DNA of 64,000 nt from Limosilactobacillus gastricus DSM 16045 (GCF_001434365.1 NZ_AZFN01000003.1:1-64000), one strand, 5' to 3'. Shown: positions 1 through 11,284, numbered from the stretch's first letter. Numbers and translations: made by a program. The notes: generated by a model from the letters alone, not told the origin.

Positions 1-30
1 AAGTGTCCAACTTTAAGGGTTCACTTCACA
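1..30. other. possible insertion-sequence end
   Basis: The extreme left edge carries TGTCCAACTTT followed by TTCACTTCA, which resembles the terminal inverted repeats of IS3-type elements as I remember them from lactobacilli. The neighbouring antitoxin gene has an atypical C-terminus that runs into this stretch. Only one end is in the window and no transposase is visible, so this is a weak call. Confidence 0.25.
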
Positions 31-314
31 AGCCGTGGCCTGAGGGCTTTGTTTATATACTGATTTAGCCATTCGCTAACCTTACACGAAATGATTACAT
101 TATCCAATATCTCATCATCCTCAGTTATATCATCCGTTTGCTTAATATCGTTTTTAAACCAATTACCCTCAAATGGATTTTTATGAGCTGAACGATAAGT
201 AATGATTCCGTTTGACTTAATTTCTGCAGTATATACTGCCCCTAATTCAACATTAAATGACTTTGGAACGGTTAAAACAAGCGAATCCCCAACCCTTCGA
301 ACTCGAAAAGTCAT
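21..314 (-). CDS. PemI/MazE-like antitoxin, atypical C-terminus
   Basis: About 97 residues. The N-terminus (TFRVRRVGDSLVLTVPKSF) is the AbrB/MazE-type swapped-hairpin DNA-binding fold, followed by an acidic segment (NPFEGNWF, TDDITEDDEILDN) of the kind that wraps around a PemK/MazF toxin. The start was placed at the ATG at 314 because GGAGGTGATT lies just upstream; an in-frame ATG 7 codons earlier has no such site. Family antitoxins known to me end soon after the EILD-type motif. Here a further stretch of about 24 residues (VSEWLNQYINKALRPRLVK at its end) is unlike the family and runs into a possible IS end, so the 3' end may be replaced. The expected toxin gene would lie downstream, outside the window to the left, or may be lost. 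Confidence 0.7.
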   Translation of the reverse strand: MTFRVRRVGDSLVLTVPKSFNVELGAVYTAEIKSNGIITYRSAHKNPFEGNWFKNDIKQTDDITEDDEILDNVIISCKVSEWLNQYINKALRPRLVK

Positions 315-419
315 TCCAATCACCTCCGTATACACTTGGCATATGTTTCAGCAATAATGTACCAAAAATAGATTCATTGCTCTTTTTTGATTAGTCTTAA
401 CTTCTCAAGCTAAAATTGA

Positions 420-1100
420 CTATCTGAAGCTATCAATAGTTTTACCATCTTCAGACTTCCAATGAACCCAGCCGTCTGTCGATCCACCAACAACAAAATC
501 TGCGGCTAGTGAAACAGAACCAAAAGAAACATTTTCAGTAACAATCCCATTTCCATCGATATAATCACTTCGCTGAGCACTTATAGATAATGGAACCGAA
601 TTAGTCTCTGTAATGGCAGCTTGTCCTCCCGCTAATACAACATATCGACCATTTTGTGCCTTTAACCGACAACTAGTTTCAATGCCATCTCGTTTAATTT
701 TTCGAGTTAAATAATAAACACCATCTGGTATTTCTTGATTACGTTGATCATCTTTATCTTGATTAACTGCATCGTTAAAAACTTGATCTTTACTAATTTC
801 GTCAGGAAAGACTTGCTCTCCATCAAATGATGATAATAATTGAATGACTAATTCAACATCCGTGGCAAACAATTCTGTATCAGCGACTCGAGACTTAGCA
901 AATAAAGTATGCAATAGTTGTTCTTTCTCATCATACTCATCAACCTTAATGGCGTAACGACGCTTTAACCCGACAACATTAGCATATCCATTTGATTCCA
1001 ATGCATTCATTCGTTGGTTAAAATTACCAGGACCAGTTTTCCCAATCTTAATTAGCCCATCAACCACCGTTGTCATTACATATAGTATTCCTTGCGGCAT
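420..1100 (-). CDS. GIY-YIG nuclease with DUF4357-type C-terminal domain
   Basis: 226 residues. Residues about 4-95 match the T5orf172/GIY-YIG layout: GILYVMTT, then LIKIGKT, an Arg in NQRMNAL, a Glu in YDEKEQLLHTLF, and a final TELF. These elements appear intact, so a catalytic nuclease is plausible. Residues about 125-226 resemble the DUF4357 module, with a repeat-like SFGSVSLAADFVVGGSTDGW and a terminal KTIDSFR. The start is supported by GTAGGAGTTAAT before ATG. The gene lies between a toxin-antitoxin remnant and a broken gene fragment, on the same strand, suggesting an accessory island. The substrate is unknown; DNA repair, a mobile-element function and defence are all possible. Confidence 0.75.
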   Translation of the reverse strand: MPQGILYVMTTVVDGLIKIGKTGPGNFNQRMNALESNGYANVVGLKRRYAIKVDEYDEKEQLLHTLFAKSRVADTELFATDVELVIQLLSSFDGEQVFPDEISKDQVFNDAVNQDKDDQRNQEIPDGVYYLTRKIKRDGIETSCRLKAQNGRYVVLAGGQAAITETNSVPLSISAQRSDYIDGNGIVTENVSFGSVSLAADFVVGGSTDGWVHWKSEDGKTIDSFR

Positions 1101-1131
1101 ATTAACTCCTACTCTCTAACAACCAAGCTAT

Positions 1132-1251
1132 CTACAATCCATATTGATCTCTTAGCTCTGCCAATTTTTCTCGAACACTTGAATACTGTTCATCTCTGGC
1201 TACTCTGAGATTTTTAATTCTCAGTATAACTGATCCTTTTCGAAAAAATCA
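1132..1251 (-). pseudogene. remnant of a coding gene upstream of the GIY-YIG gene
   Basis: On the minus strand a stretch of 38 sense codons reads ...RIKNLRVARDEQYSSVREKL then AELRDQYGL and a TAG stop, 32 bases before the GIY-YIG start. It is charged, helix-like and looks like a protein C-terminus, but it has no usable start codon: an in-frame TGA at 1249-1251 precedes it. Short open segments continue upstream in the other two frames, consistent with a frameshifted or truncated gene. I do not recognise the family. Two TATAAT-like boxes occur around 1270-1290 on the same strand. Confidence 0.35.
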
Positions 1252-1321
1252 TTTTTGTAATTCCCATTATAATCGCCTTATATGGTTACATTATAGCTTA
1301 ACCCCTATATATCTTGCTCTA

Positions 1322-1360
1322 AAAAGGTGCTAACTGACTTCAGAATCAGCTAGCACCTTT
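1322..1360 (-). terminator. guaA terminator
   Basis: Inverted repeat AAAGGTGCTA / TAGCACCTTT with an 18-base loop, just past the guaA stop on the minus strand, followed by a T-rich tract. Confidence 0.8.
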
Positions 1361-1370
1361 AACTTAAATT

Positions 1371-2924
1371 TTATTCGTATTCAATTGTTGCCGGCGGCTT
1401 ACTGGTAACATCGTAGAGTACGCGGTTGATATGGTCAACTTCATTGACGATCCGGACCGAGATCTTTTGTAAGATATCCCACGGAATTTGGGCAAAGTCA
1501 GCGGTCATCCCATCGATTGAAGTTACCGCTCGAATGCAAACGGCATAGTCATAAGTCCGACCGTCACCCATGACCCCGACACTGCGCATACCAGGTAAGG
1601 CCACAAAGTATTGCCAGATTTCTTCATCCAAGCCGGCTTTCTTGACTTCTTCACGTAAAATAGCATCCGCATCGCGAACTAAGGCCAATTTCTCTGGTGT
1701 AATTTCACCAATGACCCGAATTCCTAGACCAGGACCGGGGAATGGTTGCCGCCAAACCAGGTCATGCGGAATCCCCAGCTTTTCACCTAAGGCCCGTGTT
1801 TCATCCTTAAAGAGCGACCGTAGTGGTTCAATTAACTTGAAGCCTAATTCTTCCGGTAAGCCCCCTACGTTATGGTGGGACTTAATGGTTTGGGCTGTAT
1901 CGGTCCCGCTTTCAATCACGTCGGTGTATAAGGTCCCTTGGGCTAAGAAGTCCGCGTCCTTGAGCTTCCGGGCTTCATCATTAAAGACTTCTACAAACTC
2001 ATTCCCGATGATTTTGCGTTTCTTTTCAGGATCTGTCACCCCTTGGAGTTTCCCTAAGAACCGATCCGCTGCATCCACTTTGACGATGTTAATCCCTAAG
2101 CCATCGGCTAGGGCGCTCATCACTTCATCGGCTTCATTCTTCCGTAAAAGACCATGGTCAACAAAAATCGCCGTGAGTTGATCCCCGATCGCCCGGTTCA
2201 ATAGGGCCGCCGTTACCGATGAGTCCACCCCACCGGAAAGACCTAAGATGACCTTTTTGTCACCCACTTCTTCGCGAATACTATTGACTTGCAGATCAAT
2301 AAAATCATCCATCGACCAGTTGGCTTGTGCTCCACACACATCAAAGGCAAACTTCTTGAGAATTTCTAACCCGTGATCAGTATTGCGAACTTCGGTATGG
2401 AATTGGAGACCATAAAACTTCCGGTCATCATCGGCCATGGCCGCAATTGGACAGTTTTGACTGGTGGCCACGACATGGAAACCATCCGGCACCGCTGTCA
2501 CCTTGTCACCATGGCTCATCCAAACTGCTTGTTCCTTAGGGAGACCATTAAACATGACCGCTTGATCATCAACAACGGTAATATCGGCCCGCCCATATTC
2601 GGAATCATCAGCTGCTTCAACCTTTCCACCAAGGTCGTAAGCCATCAGTTGCATCCCGTAACAAATTCCCAGGATCGGAATTCCCAACTTGAAGATTTCT
2701 GGATCAACCTTAAAAGCGTCCTCATCATAAACACTGTTGGGACCTCCTGAAAAGATGATTCCCTTGGGGTTCATTGCTTGGATCTCTTGGGCGCTAAGTT
2801 TGTGCGACAATAATTCTGAATAAATCCCAAAGTCCCGAATCCGCCGGGTGATCAATTGGTTATATTGACTCCCAAAATCCAAGACCAAGATCTTATCAAA
2901 ATTATCTAAATTGACCTTTGCCAC
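1371..2924 (-). CDS. guaA: GMP synthase (glutamine-hydrolysing)
   Basis: 517 residues from the GTG at 2924. It converts XMP, ATP and glutamine to GMP in purine synthesis. The N-terminal class I glutamine amidotransferase domain shows the nucleophile motif GICYGMQLM and the His-Glu pair in FHTEV. The ATP pyrophosphatase domain carries the PP-loop [11 protein letters not shown], and the C-terminal dimerisation domain ends KPPATIEYE, the usual GuaA terminus. An earlier in-frame GTG lies inside AAGGAG, so the second GTG, 8 bases after it, is the likelier start. The gene stands alone with its own promoter and terminator. Confidence 0.97.
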   Translation of the reverse strand: MAKVNLDNFDKILVLDFGSQYNQLITRRIRDFGIYSELLSHKLSAQEIQAMNPKGIIFSGGPNSVYDEDAFKVDPEIFKLGIPILGICYGMQLMAYDLGGKVEAADDSEYGRADITVVDDQAVMFNGLPKEQAVWMSHGDKVTAVPDGFHVVATSQNCPIAAMADDDRKFYGLQFHTEVRNTDHGLEILKKFAFDVCGAQANWSMDDFIDLQVNSIREEVGDKKVILGLSGGVDSSVTAALLNRAIGDQLTAIFVDHGLLRKNEADEVMSALADGLGINIVKVDAADRFLGKLQGVTDPEKKRKIIGNEFVEVFNDEARKLKDADFLAQGTLYTDVIESGTDTAQTIKSHHNVGGLPEELGFKLIEPLRSLFKDETRALGEKLGIPHDLVWRQPFPGPGLGIRVIGEITPEKLALVRDADAILREEVKKAGLDEEIWQYFVALPGMRSVGVMGDGRTYDYAVCIRAVTSIDGMTADFAQIPWDILQKISVRIVNEVDHINRVLYDVTSKPPATIEYE

Positions 2925-2961
2925 TAGTTTCACTCCTTATGTTTTTACTTTGCTACTAGAT

Positions 2962-2990
2962 ATTGTACGGTGAAAGGCGAACAAGGTCAA
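2962..2990 (-). promoter_or_regulatory. guaA sigma-A-type promoter
   Basis: TTGACC at 2990-2985 and TACAAT at 2967-2962 on the minus strand are separated by 17 bases, about 40 bases upstream of the guaA start. I saw no PurR or guanine-riboswitch element. Confidence 0.7.
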
Positions 2991-3061
2991 TTCTAAACAG
3001 CCGATCATTTCATAAATCACGGAAATTATCAACCTAATTCGGTTCTCGGCGGTTTAGTTGT

Positions 3062-3067
3062 TATAAT
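3062..3067 (+). promoter_or_regulatory. -10 box for the alarmone synthetase operon
   Basis: A perfect TATAAT lies 31 bases before the ATG of the small alarmone synthetase. The matching -35 position (TCGGTT) is poor, which fits a promoter that needs an activator, but this is inference. Confidence 0.5.
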
Positions 3068-3097
3068 AGAGCATAGTAATTTTATCTGGAGGCGCTT

Positions 3098-3697
3098 ATG
3101 AGTATATATGGAGTACAAGGTCAATATTTGCCAATGATTTTAACGGAGATTGAAGATCGTCTCCAGAAAATCAATGCGTCATCCAGCCCCAAGCTATACG
3201 AGCATCTAATTGGACGGGTCAAAGCCGAAGATAGCATGATCGAAAAGTGTCATCGCAAAGGTTTCCCCGCTACTCCTCAAGGTGCTTTACGTGACTGTCG
3301 GGATGCCATTGCCCTTCGCCTGGTTTGCAATTTTATCGACGATGTTTATCGGGCCATCGAAGCCCTGCGGCAAGCGGATTGGTGTCAGATCGTAACCGAA
3401 AAGGACTACATCACTAACGCTAAGCCCAATGGTTATCGGTCGTATCATTTGATCCTCGATGTGACGACTCCCTATCCCGATGTCGACCAGCAGACCCCTG
3501 GGCACTATTTTGTAGAAATTCAACTAAGGACCATCGCCATGGACTCATGGGCCAGCCTAGAACACGAGCTCAAGTATAAGCACAATATCAAAGATGCCGA
3601 ACGAATTGCTGGCGAGTTGAAACGGTGTGCTGAACAATTAGCGGCTTGTGACGTCCAAATGCAGACCATTCGGCAATTAATTAATGAAACGGATTAA
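3098..3697 (+). CDS. relP: small alarmone synthetase ((p)ppGpp synthetase), RelP-like
   Basis: 199 residues, consisting only of the RelA/SpoT synthetase domain. Visible motifs are the substrate-binding stretch RVKAEDSMIEK, the metal-site segment RDCRDAIALRLV, KPNGYRSYHL, and VEIQLRTIAMDSWASLEHEL. No hydrolase (HD) domain, TGS or ACT domain is present. It transfers pyrophosphate from ATP to GDP or GTP to make the stringent-response alarmone. A response regulator starts 11 bases downstream and a sensor kinase follows, which matches the relP-relR-relS order described in Streptococcus mutans; this is why I prefer RelP to RelQ. GGAGG stands 6 bases before the start. Confidence 0.88.
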   Translation: MSIYGVQGQYLPMILTEIEDRLQKINASSSPKLYEHLIGRVKAEDSMIEKCHRKGFPATPQGALRDCRDAIALRLVCNFIDDVYRAIEALRQADWCQIVTEKDYITNAKPNGYRSYHLILDVTTPYPDVDQQTPGHYFVEIQLRTIAMDSWASLEHELKYKHNIKDAERIAGELKRCAEQLAACDVQMQTIRQLINETD

Positions 3698-3708
3698 AGG
3701 AGATTATC

Positions 3709-4380
3709 ATGAAAGTTTTAGTGGCTGAAGATCAAGCCGATTTATCGCGTTTATTGAAAATTGCGATTGAACACGAAGGCTTTACCGTTGATATCGCTAA
3801 TAATGGTCAAGAGGCCGTCGACTTGGCGGCCCAAAATGCCTATGATGTGATGATCCTAGACATTATGATGCCCGTTAAAGACGGGATTACCGCCCTCAAA
3901 GAAATTCGACAAGCTGGCGATGATACCTATATCATCATGTTGACGGCCATGACCGAAATCGATGATCGGGTTAACGGTCTCGATGCGGGCGCCGATGACT
4001 ATATGACCAAGCCCTATTCCATTAAGGAATTAATGGCACGGTTACGCACTTTGGATCGGCGGGAGAAACAATATGAACAACCGCTCTTGCAGTTTGGGGA
4101 TTTAACTTTAGATCCCGATGAGCAACGCATTGAAAGTCACAATTCCATCAGTCTTTCGGGGAAGGAAACCAAACTTTTATCGATTTTCATGTCTAACCCC
4201 AACAAGGAAATTCCAAGTCAACAGTTACTCAATACCGTGTGGGATGATGACGATCAAGCTGAACCAGCCGATCTATGGATCTATATTTCTTATCTACGCC
4301 AAAAGTTACAGTCAATTAATGCCCACGTTCAATTAGTTGGTAACCAAGATGGTCCTTTTGCTCTAACCACGCTTGAATAA
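3709..4380 (+). CDS. OmpR/PhoB-type response regulator
   Basis: 223 residues. The receiver domain (about 1-115) has the acidic pocket AEDQ, phosphoacceptor Asp51 in MILDIMMP, the Thr in MLTAM, and the Lys in TKPYS. A winged-helix DNA-binding domain follows (about 130-220; LSGKETKLLSIF). It is co-transcribed between the alarmone synthetase and the histidine kinase. By analogy with RelR it may control its own operon. The recognition site is not visible to me. Confidence 0.9.
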   Translation: MKVLVAEDQADLSRLLKIAIEHEGFTVDIANNGQEAVDLAAQNAYDVMILDIMMPVKDGITALKEIRQAGDDTYIIMLTAMTEIDDRVNGLDAGADDYMTKPYSIKELMARLRTLDRREKQYEQPLLQFGDLTLDPDEQRIESHNSISLSGKETKLLSIFMSNPNKEIPSQQLLNTVWDDDDQAEPADLWIYISYLRQKLQSINAHVQLVGNQDGPFALTTLE

Positions 4381-4401
4381 CTTTTTAAGGAGGTCGAGCT
4401 T

Positions 4402-5649
4402 ATGATTCAACGTTTCCGTCGCCTCTTTATCTTTATCTCGTCCACTTCCCTCCTCTTTGTGCTGGCCACGATTATGACGGCGGTCATTGGCGTCTCGGTA
4501 ATTCAAACCAATCGGCAAGTCGATAGCATTATGGATATTTTAGTACAACACGACGGCCAATTAGATCACCGGGAAGCTACTCAGGCCGCCAAAAAAAGTC
4601 TGGGAAGTAATTCAACTGCTATTAATATTCTCCAGTACCGCTATTTTACGATTTTTTATAACAAATCCGGTTCCGTGAAGAATGTGGATCTTACTAATTC
4701 ACCTTCATTAACTAGTGAAGACGCTACTTACTTAGCCAAATTAGTGAAAAAGGATAAAAATACTTCTGGAACCATTGATTCTGATAATGCCATCTATGCT
4801 TACCGGATCATTAAGAAAAGTGATGGCACCCGCGAGATCATTTTTCTCGATAAAACCACCTTAAATAATGCCACCTTGGCCATTTCTAAAATTGGTTTAT
4901 GTATTGCCGTTATTGGATGGGCGCTCTTCACCGTAGTCCTGATCCTATTCTCGAAACGGGCGATCCGGCCGATCATTACCGCCGAAAAACGCCAAAAGCA
5001 ATTCATCACCAATGCGGGGCACGAACTAAAGACTCCTTTAGCGATCATTTCGGCGAATAATGAAATGGCTGAAATGTTAGATGGAGAGTCCGAATGGACG
5101 AAAAACAACAAGCAACAAATCAGTCGTTTAACCCGCCTTATCAATAATTTGATTAACCTGGCTCGGCTCGATGAAGATCCTGAGTTTGACTTCCAAAAAA
5201 TCGATGCCTCGGCCAATGTCCAACGTGCGGTCGATAGTTTTAAACCCCTCGTCGAAAACGAAGATAAACAGTTTAACTATCAGATCAGTAAGGGCATTCA
5301 ACTGGTGGTTGATGAAAATTATTTTTACGAACTCTGCAATATCTTACTCGATAATGCCGTGAAATACTGTGATCCTCACGGGACAATTACCGTGGTCCTA
5401 AAAAAGGAAGGCCGCAATGCCACCTTAGAAATCGCCAACACTTATGCGGCTGGGAAAGGGGTTGACTACTCACGCTTCTTCGATCGTTTCTATCGGGATA
5501 ACGAAGCGCACACCACCAAGGGACAAAGCGGTTTTGGGATTGGCCTTTCCATGGCCCGTAACCTAGTCACCATCTTTAATGGTCGGATCAACGTCACTTA
5601 TCGCAAAGACCAAATCGTCTTTGTAACTAAATTTAAATTAGCCCGTTAA
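4402..5649 (+). CDS. membrane sensor histidine kinase
   Basis: 415 residues. One transmembrane helix lies at about 10-34, an extracytoplasmic sensor region of about 125 residues follows, and a second helix lies at about 162-183. The dimerisation domain has the phosphoacceptor His207 in NAGHELKTPLA. The ATPase domain shows the N box (ILLDNAVKY) and G boxes (GFGIGLSMARNLV). It is likely the partner of the upstream response regulator, 21 bases away. The extracytoplasmic part has no recognised sensor domain, so the signal is unknown. Its stop is followed by a strong terminator. Confidence 0.9.
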   Translation: MIQRFRRLFIFISSTSLLFVLATIMTAVIGVSVIQTNRQVDSIMDILVQHDGQLDHREATQAAKKSLGSNSTAINILQYRYFTIFYNKSGSVKNVDLTNSPSLTSEDATYLAKLVKKDKNTSGTIDSDNAIYAYRIIKKSDGTREIIFLDKTTLNNATLAISKIGLCIAVIGWALFTVVLILFSKRAIRPIITAEKRQKQFITNAGHELKTPLAIISANNEMAEMLDGESEWTKNNKQQISRLTRLINNLINLARLDEDPEFDFQKIDASANVQRAVDSFKPLVENEDKQFNYQISKGIQLVVDENYFYELCNILLDNAVKYCDPHGTITVVLKKEGRNATLEIANTYAAGKGVDYSRFFDRFYRDNEAHTTKGQSGFGIGLSMARNLVTIFNGRINVTYRKDQIVFVTKFKLAR

Positions 5650-5651
5650 GC

Positions 5652-5698
5652 AAAAAGGCAACCCAGCTGAGTAACCTACTCAAGCTGGGATGCCTTTT
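5652..5698. terminator. bidirectional terminator between convergent operons
   Basis: The stem AAAAGGCA...CCCAGCTGAG pairs with CTCAAGCTGGG...TGCCTTTT. T-rich flanks on both sides let it serve both the sensor-kinase operon and the GH1 operon arriving from the right. Confidence 0.85.
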
Positions 5699-5716
5699 AT
5701 AGTATCAATATATTAA

Positions 5717-8367
<2,651 letters not shown>

Positions 8368-8383
8368 AGGTCAAACCTCCAAT

Positions 8384-9277
8384 CTAGACCAAGTATTGCT
8401 TAAAGAAAGCCACTTCTTCGTCCATTGCTTGCTGGGCCAAGACATCCTTTTGATTACAAATAAAGACATGTCCTTCAGGGTGCTCTTCATCACCATACGA
8501 CTTAGTGACATGACTAAGCCCTTTAGCACGTAGAAAACCGTCAAACTTCATAGTTTGGTCCCGAATAAAGTCCTCGTTGGCCGTAGTCATAAAGGATGGT
8601 AGGAAGTTTTTTGTAATATACTTTTCGGTATCTATCATGTTATGGAGTTTAGGATCATTGAGCACCTCGTCCGTGAAGTATCCGGTCACGGCTCCTTCTA
8701 ACATCCCTTCATCTAAGGTAAAGAAAGCCGCACTATTAAAGGCAACCGCCCGAATCTTGAGCTGAGTTAATTTGTAACCAAACAAGTCTCGATATTCAGG
8801 ATTAGTGAGGATCGTGACATATTGTTCGGCCATTTGACCGCCCGCCGAATCCCCCATTAGGAAAACGTTTTGCCGATCTAACTGATATTCATCAGCGTGT
8901 TCATCCACCCAATGCAGATAGCGATTGACATCATCCATTTCCCCCGGGAATTGCACTTCCGGAGCCAGGCGATAATTAGGATTCACAAAGGCAAAGCCCC
9001 GTTTAGCCAGCCCCAAGCCAAAGAATTGATATGTTTCTTTCGTTCCATAGCACCAACCACCACCATGGATATTGATAATCACCGGAATTTTACCCTTGAT
9101 GGCATCTGGTAGGTAGATATCTAAGCGATGCCACTTAGGGTCCGCTCCATAAGTCAAATCATTGTGTCGGGTTACCCCCGGCACTTCCGTTGGCAACCCG
9201 GCATCCCGCTGATCATCGCTTTCCTTAAAGGCCACTCGGAGATCTAAAATTGCTTGTTTCGTTGCTTCATCAACCAC
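8384..9277 (-). CDS. alpha/beta hydrolase, HSL-type esterase
   Basis: 297 residues. It shows the oxyanion-hole motif HGGGW (about residue 71), the nucleophile elbow GDSAGG (about 143-148), and a late His in EEHPEGHVF. These are typical of the hormone-sensitive-lipase/BD-FAE esterase group. The start is a GTG at 9277 behind GAGGTG. A 94-bp AT-rich gap separates it from the ROK gene, so an internal promoter is possible (TACAAT near 9315 on the minus strand). In this operon it could remove acyl groups from plant glycosides before or after hydrolysis. No signal peptide is visible, so it acts in the cytoplasm. Confidence 0.82.
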   Translation of the reverse strand: MVDEATKQAILDLRVAFKESDDQRDAGLPTEVPGVTRHNDLTYGADPKWHRLDIYLPDAIKGKIPVIINIHGGGWCYGTKETYQFFGLGLAKRGFAFVNPNYRLAPEVQFPGEMDDVNRYLHWVDEHADEYQLDRQNVFLMGDSAGGQMAEQYVTILTNPEYRDLFGYKLTQLKIRAVAFNSAAFFTLDEGMLEGAVTGYFTDEVLNDPKLHNMIDTEKYITKNFLPSFMTTANEDFIRDQTMKFDGFLRAKGLSHVTKSYGDEEHPEGHVFICNQKDVLAQQAMDEEVAFFKQYLV

Positions 9278-9371
9278 TATAAATCACCTCTTTATTAATA
9301 ATTACCTTCATTGTAGAAAAATTAATTACTAAAATAAATAATGATATTAACCACTTTTTGGCGCTGATTGA

Positions 9372-10274
9372 CTAATCGAGGGTCTCACCATTCACGGTTA
9401 ACAACAAGTTATATAAGGCCCCATACAGATTAGCGTCGTTATTGAATTTAGCGGCAACGATTTCGGGCTCTTGAAAGGTTTGCTGAATAATCGGGTACTT
9501 GGCAAAAATTTCTTGATAGGCTTGGCGGATTCCTTGGATCACCTTGGACTGGGCTGAAATCCCGCCACCAATAGCATACTTATCAAGATCCACCACAAAC
9601 TGCACATTCATGATTAAAGTTGCGATCCCGTAGCAATAATCATTTAGAATCGCTTGGACTGCTGCATTGCCATCCTCAATGGCCTGAAAAGCCTTGAGTC
9701 CATCTGTCTCGTCGTCATTACCGACGACTTGATTGATCCGTTTAATCATCTCAACGGCCGAACCAATCCCACCCACATAGGCATCATTAAAATCAGCCGC
9801 ATGGTAGTTAAGGTTAACAAAGCTCAGTTCTCCTGCTTGATAATGGGATCCGGCCACCAGATGCCCATTCACAATAATGCCACTGCCTACCCCGGTCCCT
9901 AAGACGATGGCAGCACAATTTTGCTCGCCCTTTAAACTTCCTAACCAATTTTCTGCTAAGGCTGCCGCTTTCCCGTCATTCAGGCCAATAATTGGCATTG
10001 TTAATTCATGAAAATGACTTTTCAGATCAAGACCATCTAAAAAGGGCAAGGCACCCCCAAAATGGATGGTGGTCCTTTCAATTTGACCAGGCGCACAAAA
10101 AGCCAAGCCTTTAATCTGATCATGATATTGATCCACAATTTGATCGAGCGCCTGCAAGAAGTTTTCCCGGTCTTGCGGGGTTTTGATTTTATCTTTCTCG
10201 ATAATTTGACCAGCAGCGCTAATCAAGGCGTACTTGAGATTCGTTCCCCCAACATCAATGCTTAAGTAATTCAT
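9372..10274 (-). CDS. ROK-family sugar kinase, possible beta-glucoside kinase
   Basis: 300 residues. The ATP-binding DVGGTNLKYALI lies at residues 6-17, the catalytic Asp in LNDGKAAALAE, and the GTGVGSGIIVNG motif follows. The Cys-rich zinc motif (CxCGCxGC) of many ROK glucokinases and repressors is absent. There is no N-terminal HTH, so it is a kinase rather than a repressor. It overlaps the AraC-type regulator gene by ATGA. Known ROK proteins of the BglK type phosphorylate cellobiose and other beta-glucosides at O6. That role fits here, since the operon has an MFS importer and a phospho-specific GH1 enzyme. Glucokinase is the main alternative. Confidence 0.82.
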   Translation of the reverse strand: MNYLSIDVGGTNLKYALISAAGQIIEKDKIKTPQDRENFLQALDQIVDQYHDQIKGLAFCAPGQIERTTIHFGGALPFLDGLDLKSHFHELTMPIIGLNDGKAAALAENWLGSLKGEQNCAAIVLGTGVGSGIIVNGHLVAGSHYQAGELSFVNLNYHAADFNDAYVGGIGSAVEMIKRINQVVGNDDETDGLKAFQAIEDGNAAVQAILNDYCYGIATLIMNVQFVVDLDKYAIGGGISAQSKVIQGIRQAYQEIFAKYPIIQQTFQEPEIVAAKFNNDANLYGALYNLLLTVNGETLD

Positions 10275-11131
10275 TTTCGGCCTTCCTTTCTAAGTTCCGC
10301 AGCAGATTTGCCATATAGTTTTTCCAAGGTTCGATTCATGGTCCGAATTCCACTAAAGCCCGTTTGAATCGCGATCATCGTTAAGTTCAGCTTTGAGGTC
10401 CGGAGACGTTGTCGTGCATGTTGCGCCCGAACATTATTAATGTATTCGCCAACCGTCTGGCCCATTTGTCTCTTAAAGAAGCGCGCGAGATACTCTTTGG
10501 AGATGCCACAAAGTTCAGCTAAACTTTCTAACCTTATGTCACTTTGGTAATTGTCGTTAATGTATTTCGTAATGAGATGGATCCGCTCCATCGAGTAATT
10601 ACTACTTCGGCCATATTCACCAATTTTATCGACCGTGAAATAAGTCAGTAATTTACATAAAACTTCATCTGTCAGACACTGTAAGCGTAAATTCTTCAAC
10701 CGCGAGGTCGTCAAATAGTTTTCCGAAATTTCTAATAACAAGCCTTGTAATTGGGCATAAATGGCTTTTTGAATGTCACTAAATTGACTAGGATCATTAA
10801 TAGAGATTTGCTGCTGATCAATTAATGGATAGAGTCCCATCACATATTGATAGGGAAAAATTATCGATAAAGCCCGATCACCAGCTTGACCCTTGGAGTA
10901 GATTTGATGCAACTCTTGGGAATTAACCACTAAAATATCCCCGGGTTTGGTATGAAATTTTTGATTCTCAATCTCAAATTCCGTAATCTCACCACGAATG
11001 GTATAACTTAATTCAATTGATTGGTGCCAATGCATGGCAATCCGATCGGTTCCTGACCCTTGATGTAAATACAACCAACTGTTAACGGGACCATCAACGG
11101 TCACTTGTTCATGTCTCGACCGATTTGGCAT
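10271..11131 (-). CDS. AraC-family transcriptional regulator
   Basis: About 286 residues. An N-terminal cupin-type sensor domain (HWHQSIELSYTIRGEI, about 35-95) is followed by a C-terminal double HTH (LAELCGISKEYLARFFKRQ and MIAIQTGFSG). It is the first gene of the AraC-ROK-esterase-MFS-GH1 operon and overlaps the ROK gene. It probably activates the operon on binding a sugar or glycoside. The start at 11131 was chosen because AAGGAGGAGG lies directly before it; the more upstream ATG would be inside that ribosome site. Confidence 0.88.
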   Translation of the reverse strand: MPNRSRHEQVTVDGPVNSWLYLHQGSGTDRIAMHWHQSIELSYTIRGEITEFEIENQKFHTKPGDILVVNSQELHQIYSKGQAGDRALSIIFPYQYVMGLYPLIDQQQISINDPSQFSDIQKAIYAQLQGLLLEISENYLTTSRLKNLRLQCLTDEVLCKLLTYFTVDKIGEYGRSSNYSMERIHLITKYINDNYQSDIRLESLAELCGISKEYLARFFKRQMGQTVGEYINNVRAQHARQRLRTSKLNLTMIAIQTGFSGIRTMNRTLEKLYGKSAAELRKEGRK

Positions 11132-11160
11132 CGTCCTCCTCCTTCCCATGAATTAACCTA

Positions 11161-11189
11161 ATTTTAAAAAGGGCTGCTTGGCAAAACAA
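11161..11189 (-). promoter_or_regulatory. candidate promoter of the AraC/ROK/GH1 operon
   Basis: TTGTTT at 11189-11184 and TAAAAT at 11166-11161 on the minus strand, with a 17-base spacer, 30 bases before the regulator start. No cre site is evident here, unlike the neighbouring licT promoter. Confidence 0.45.
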
Positions 11190-11237
11190 GGCTGATCTTG
11201 ATCTGTTTTGAGCGTTCATTAACCTAGTTAATCTGCT

Positions 11238-11272
11238 AAAAAATAAGACGCTTGAAAAAATCCAGGCGTCTT
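11238..11272 (-). terminator. terminator of the PTS/GH1 operon
   Basis: The stem AAGACGC / GCGTCTT is followed on the minus strand by a run of T. It separates the licT-PTS-GH1 operon from the AraC operon downstream. Confidence 0.75.
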
Positions 11273-11284
11273 ACGAATTTAATC

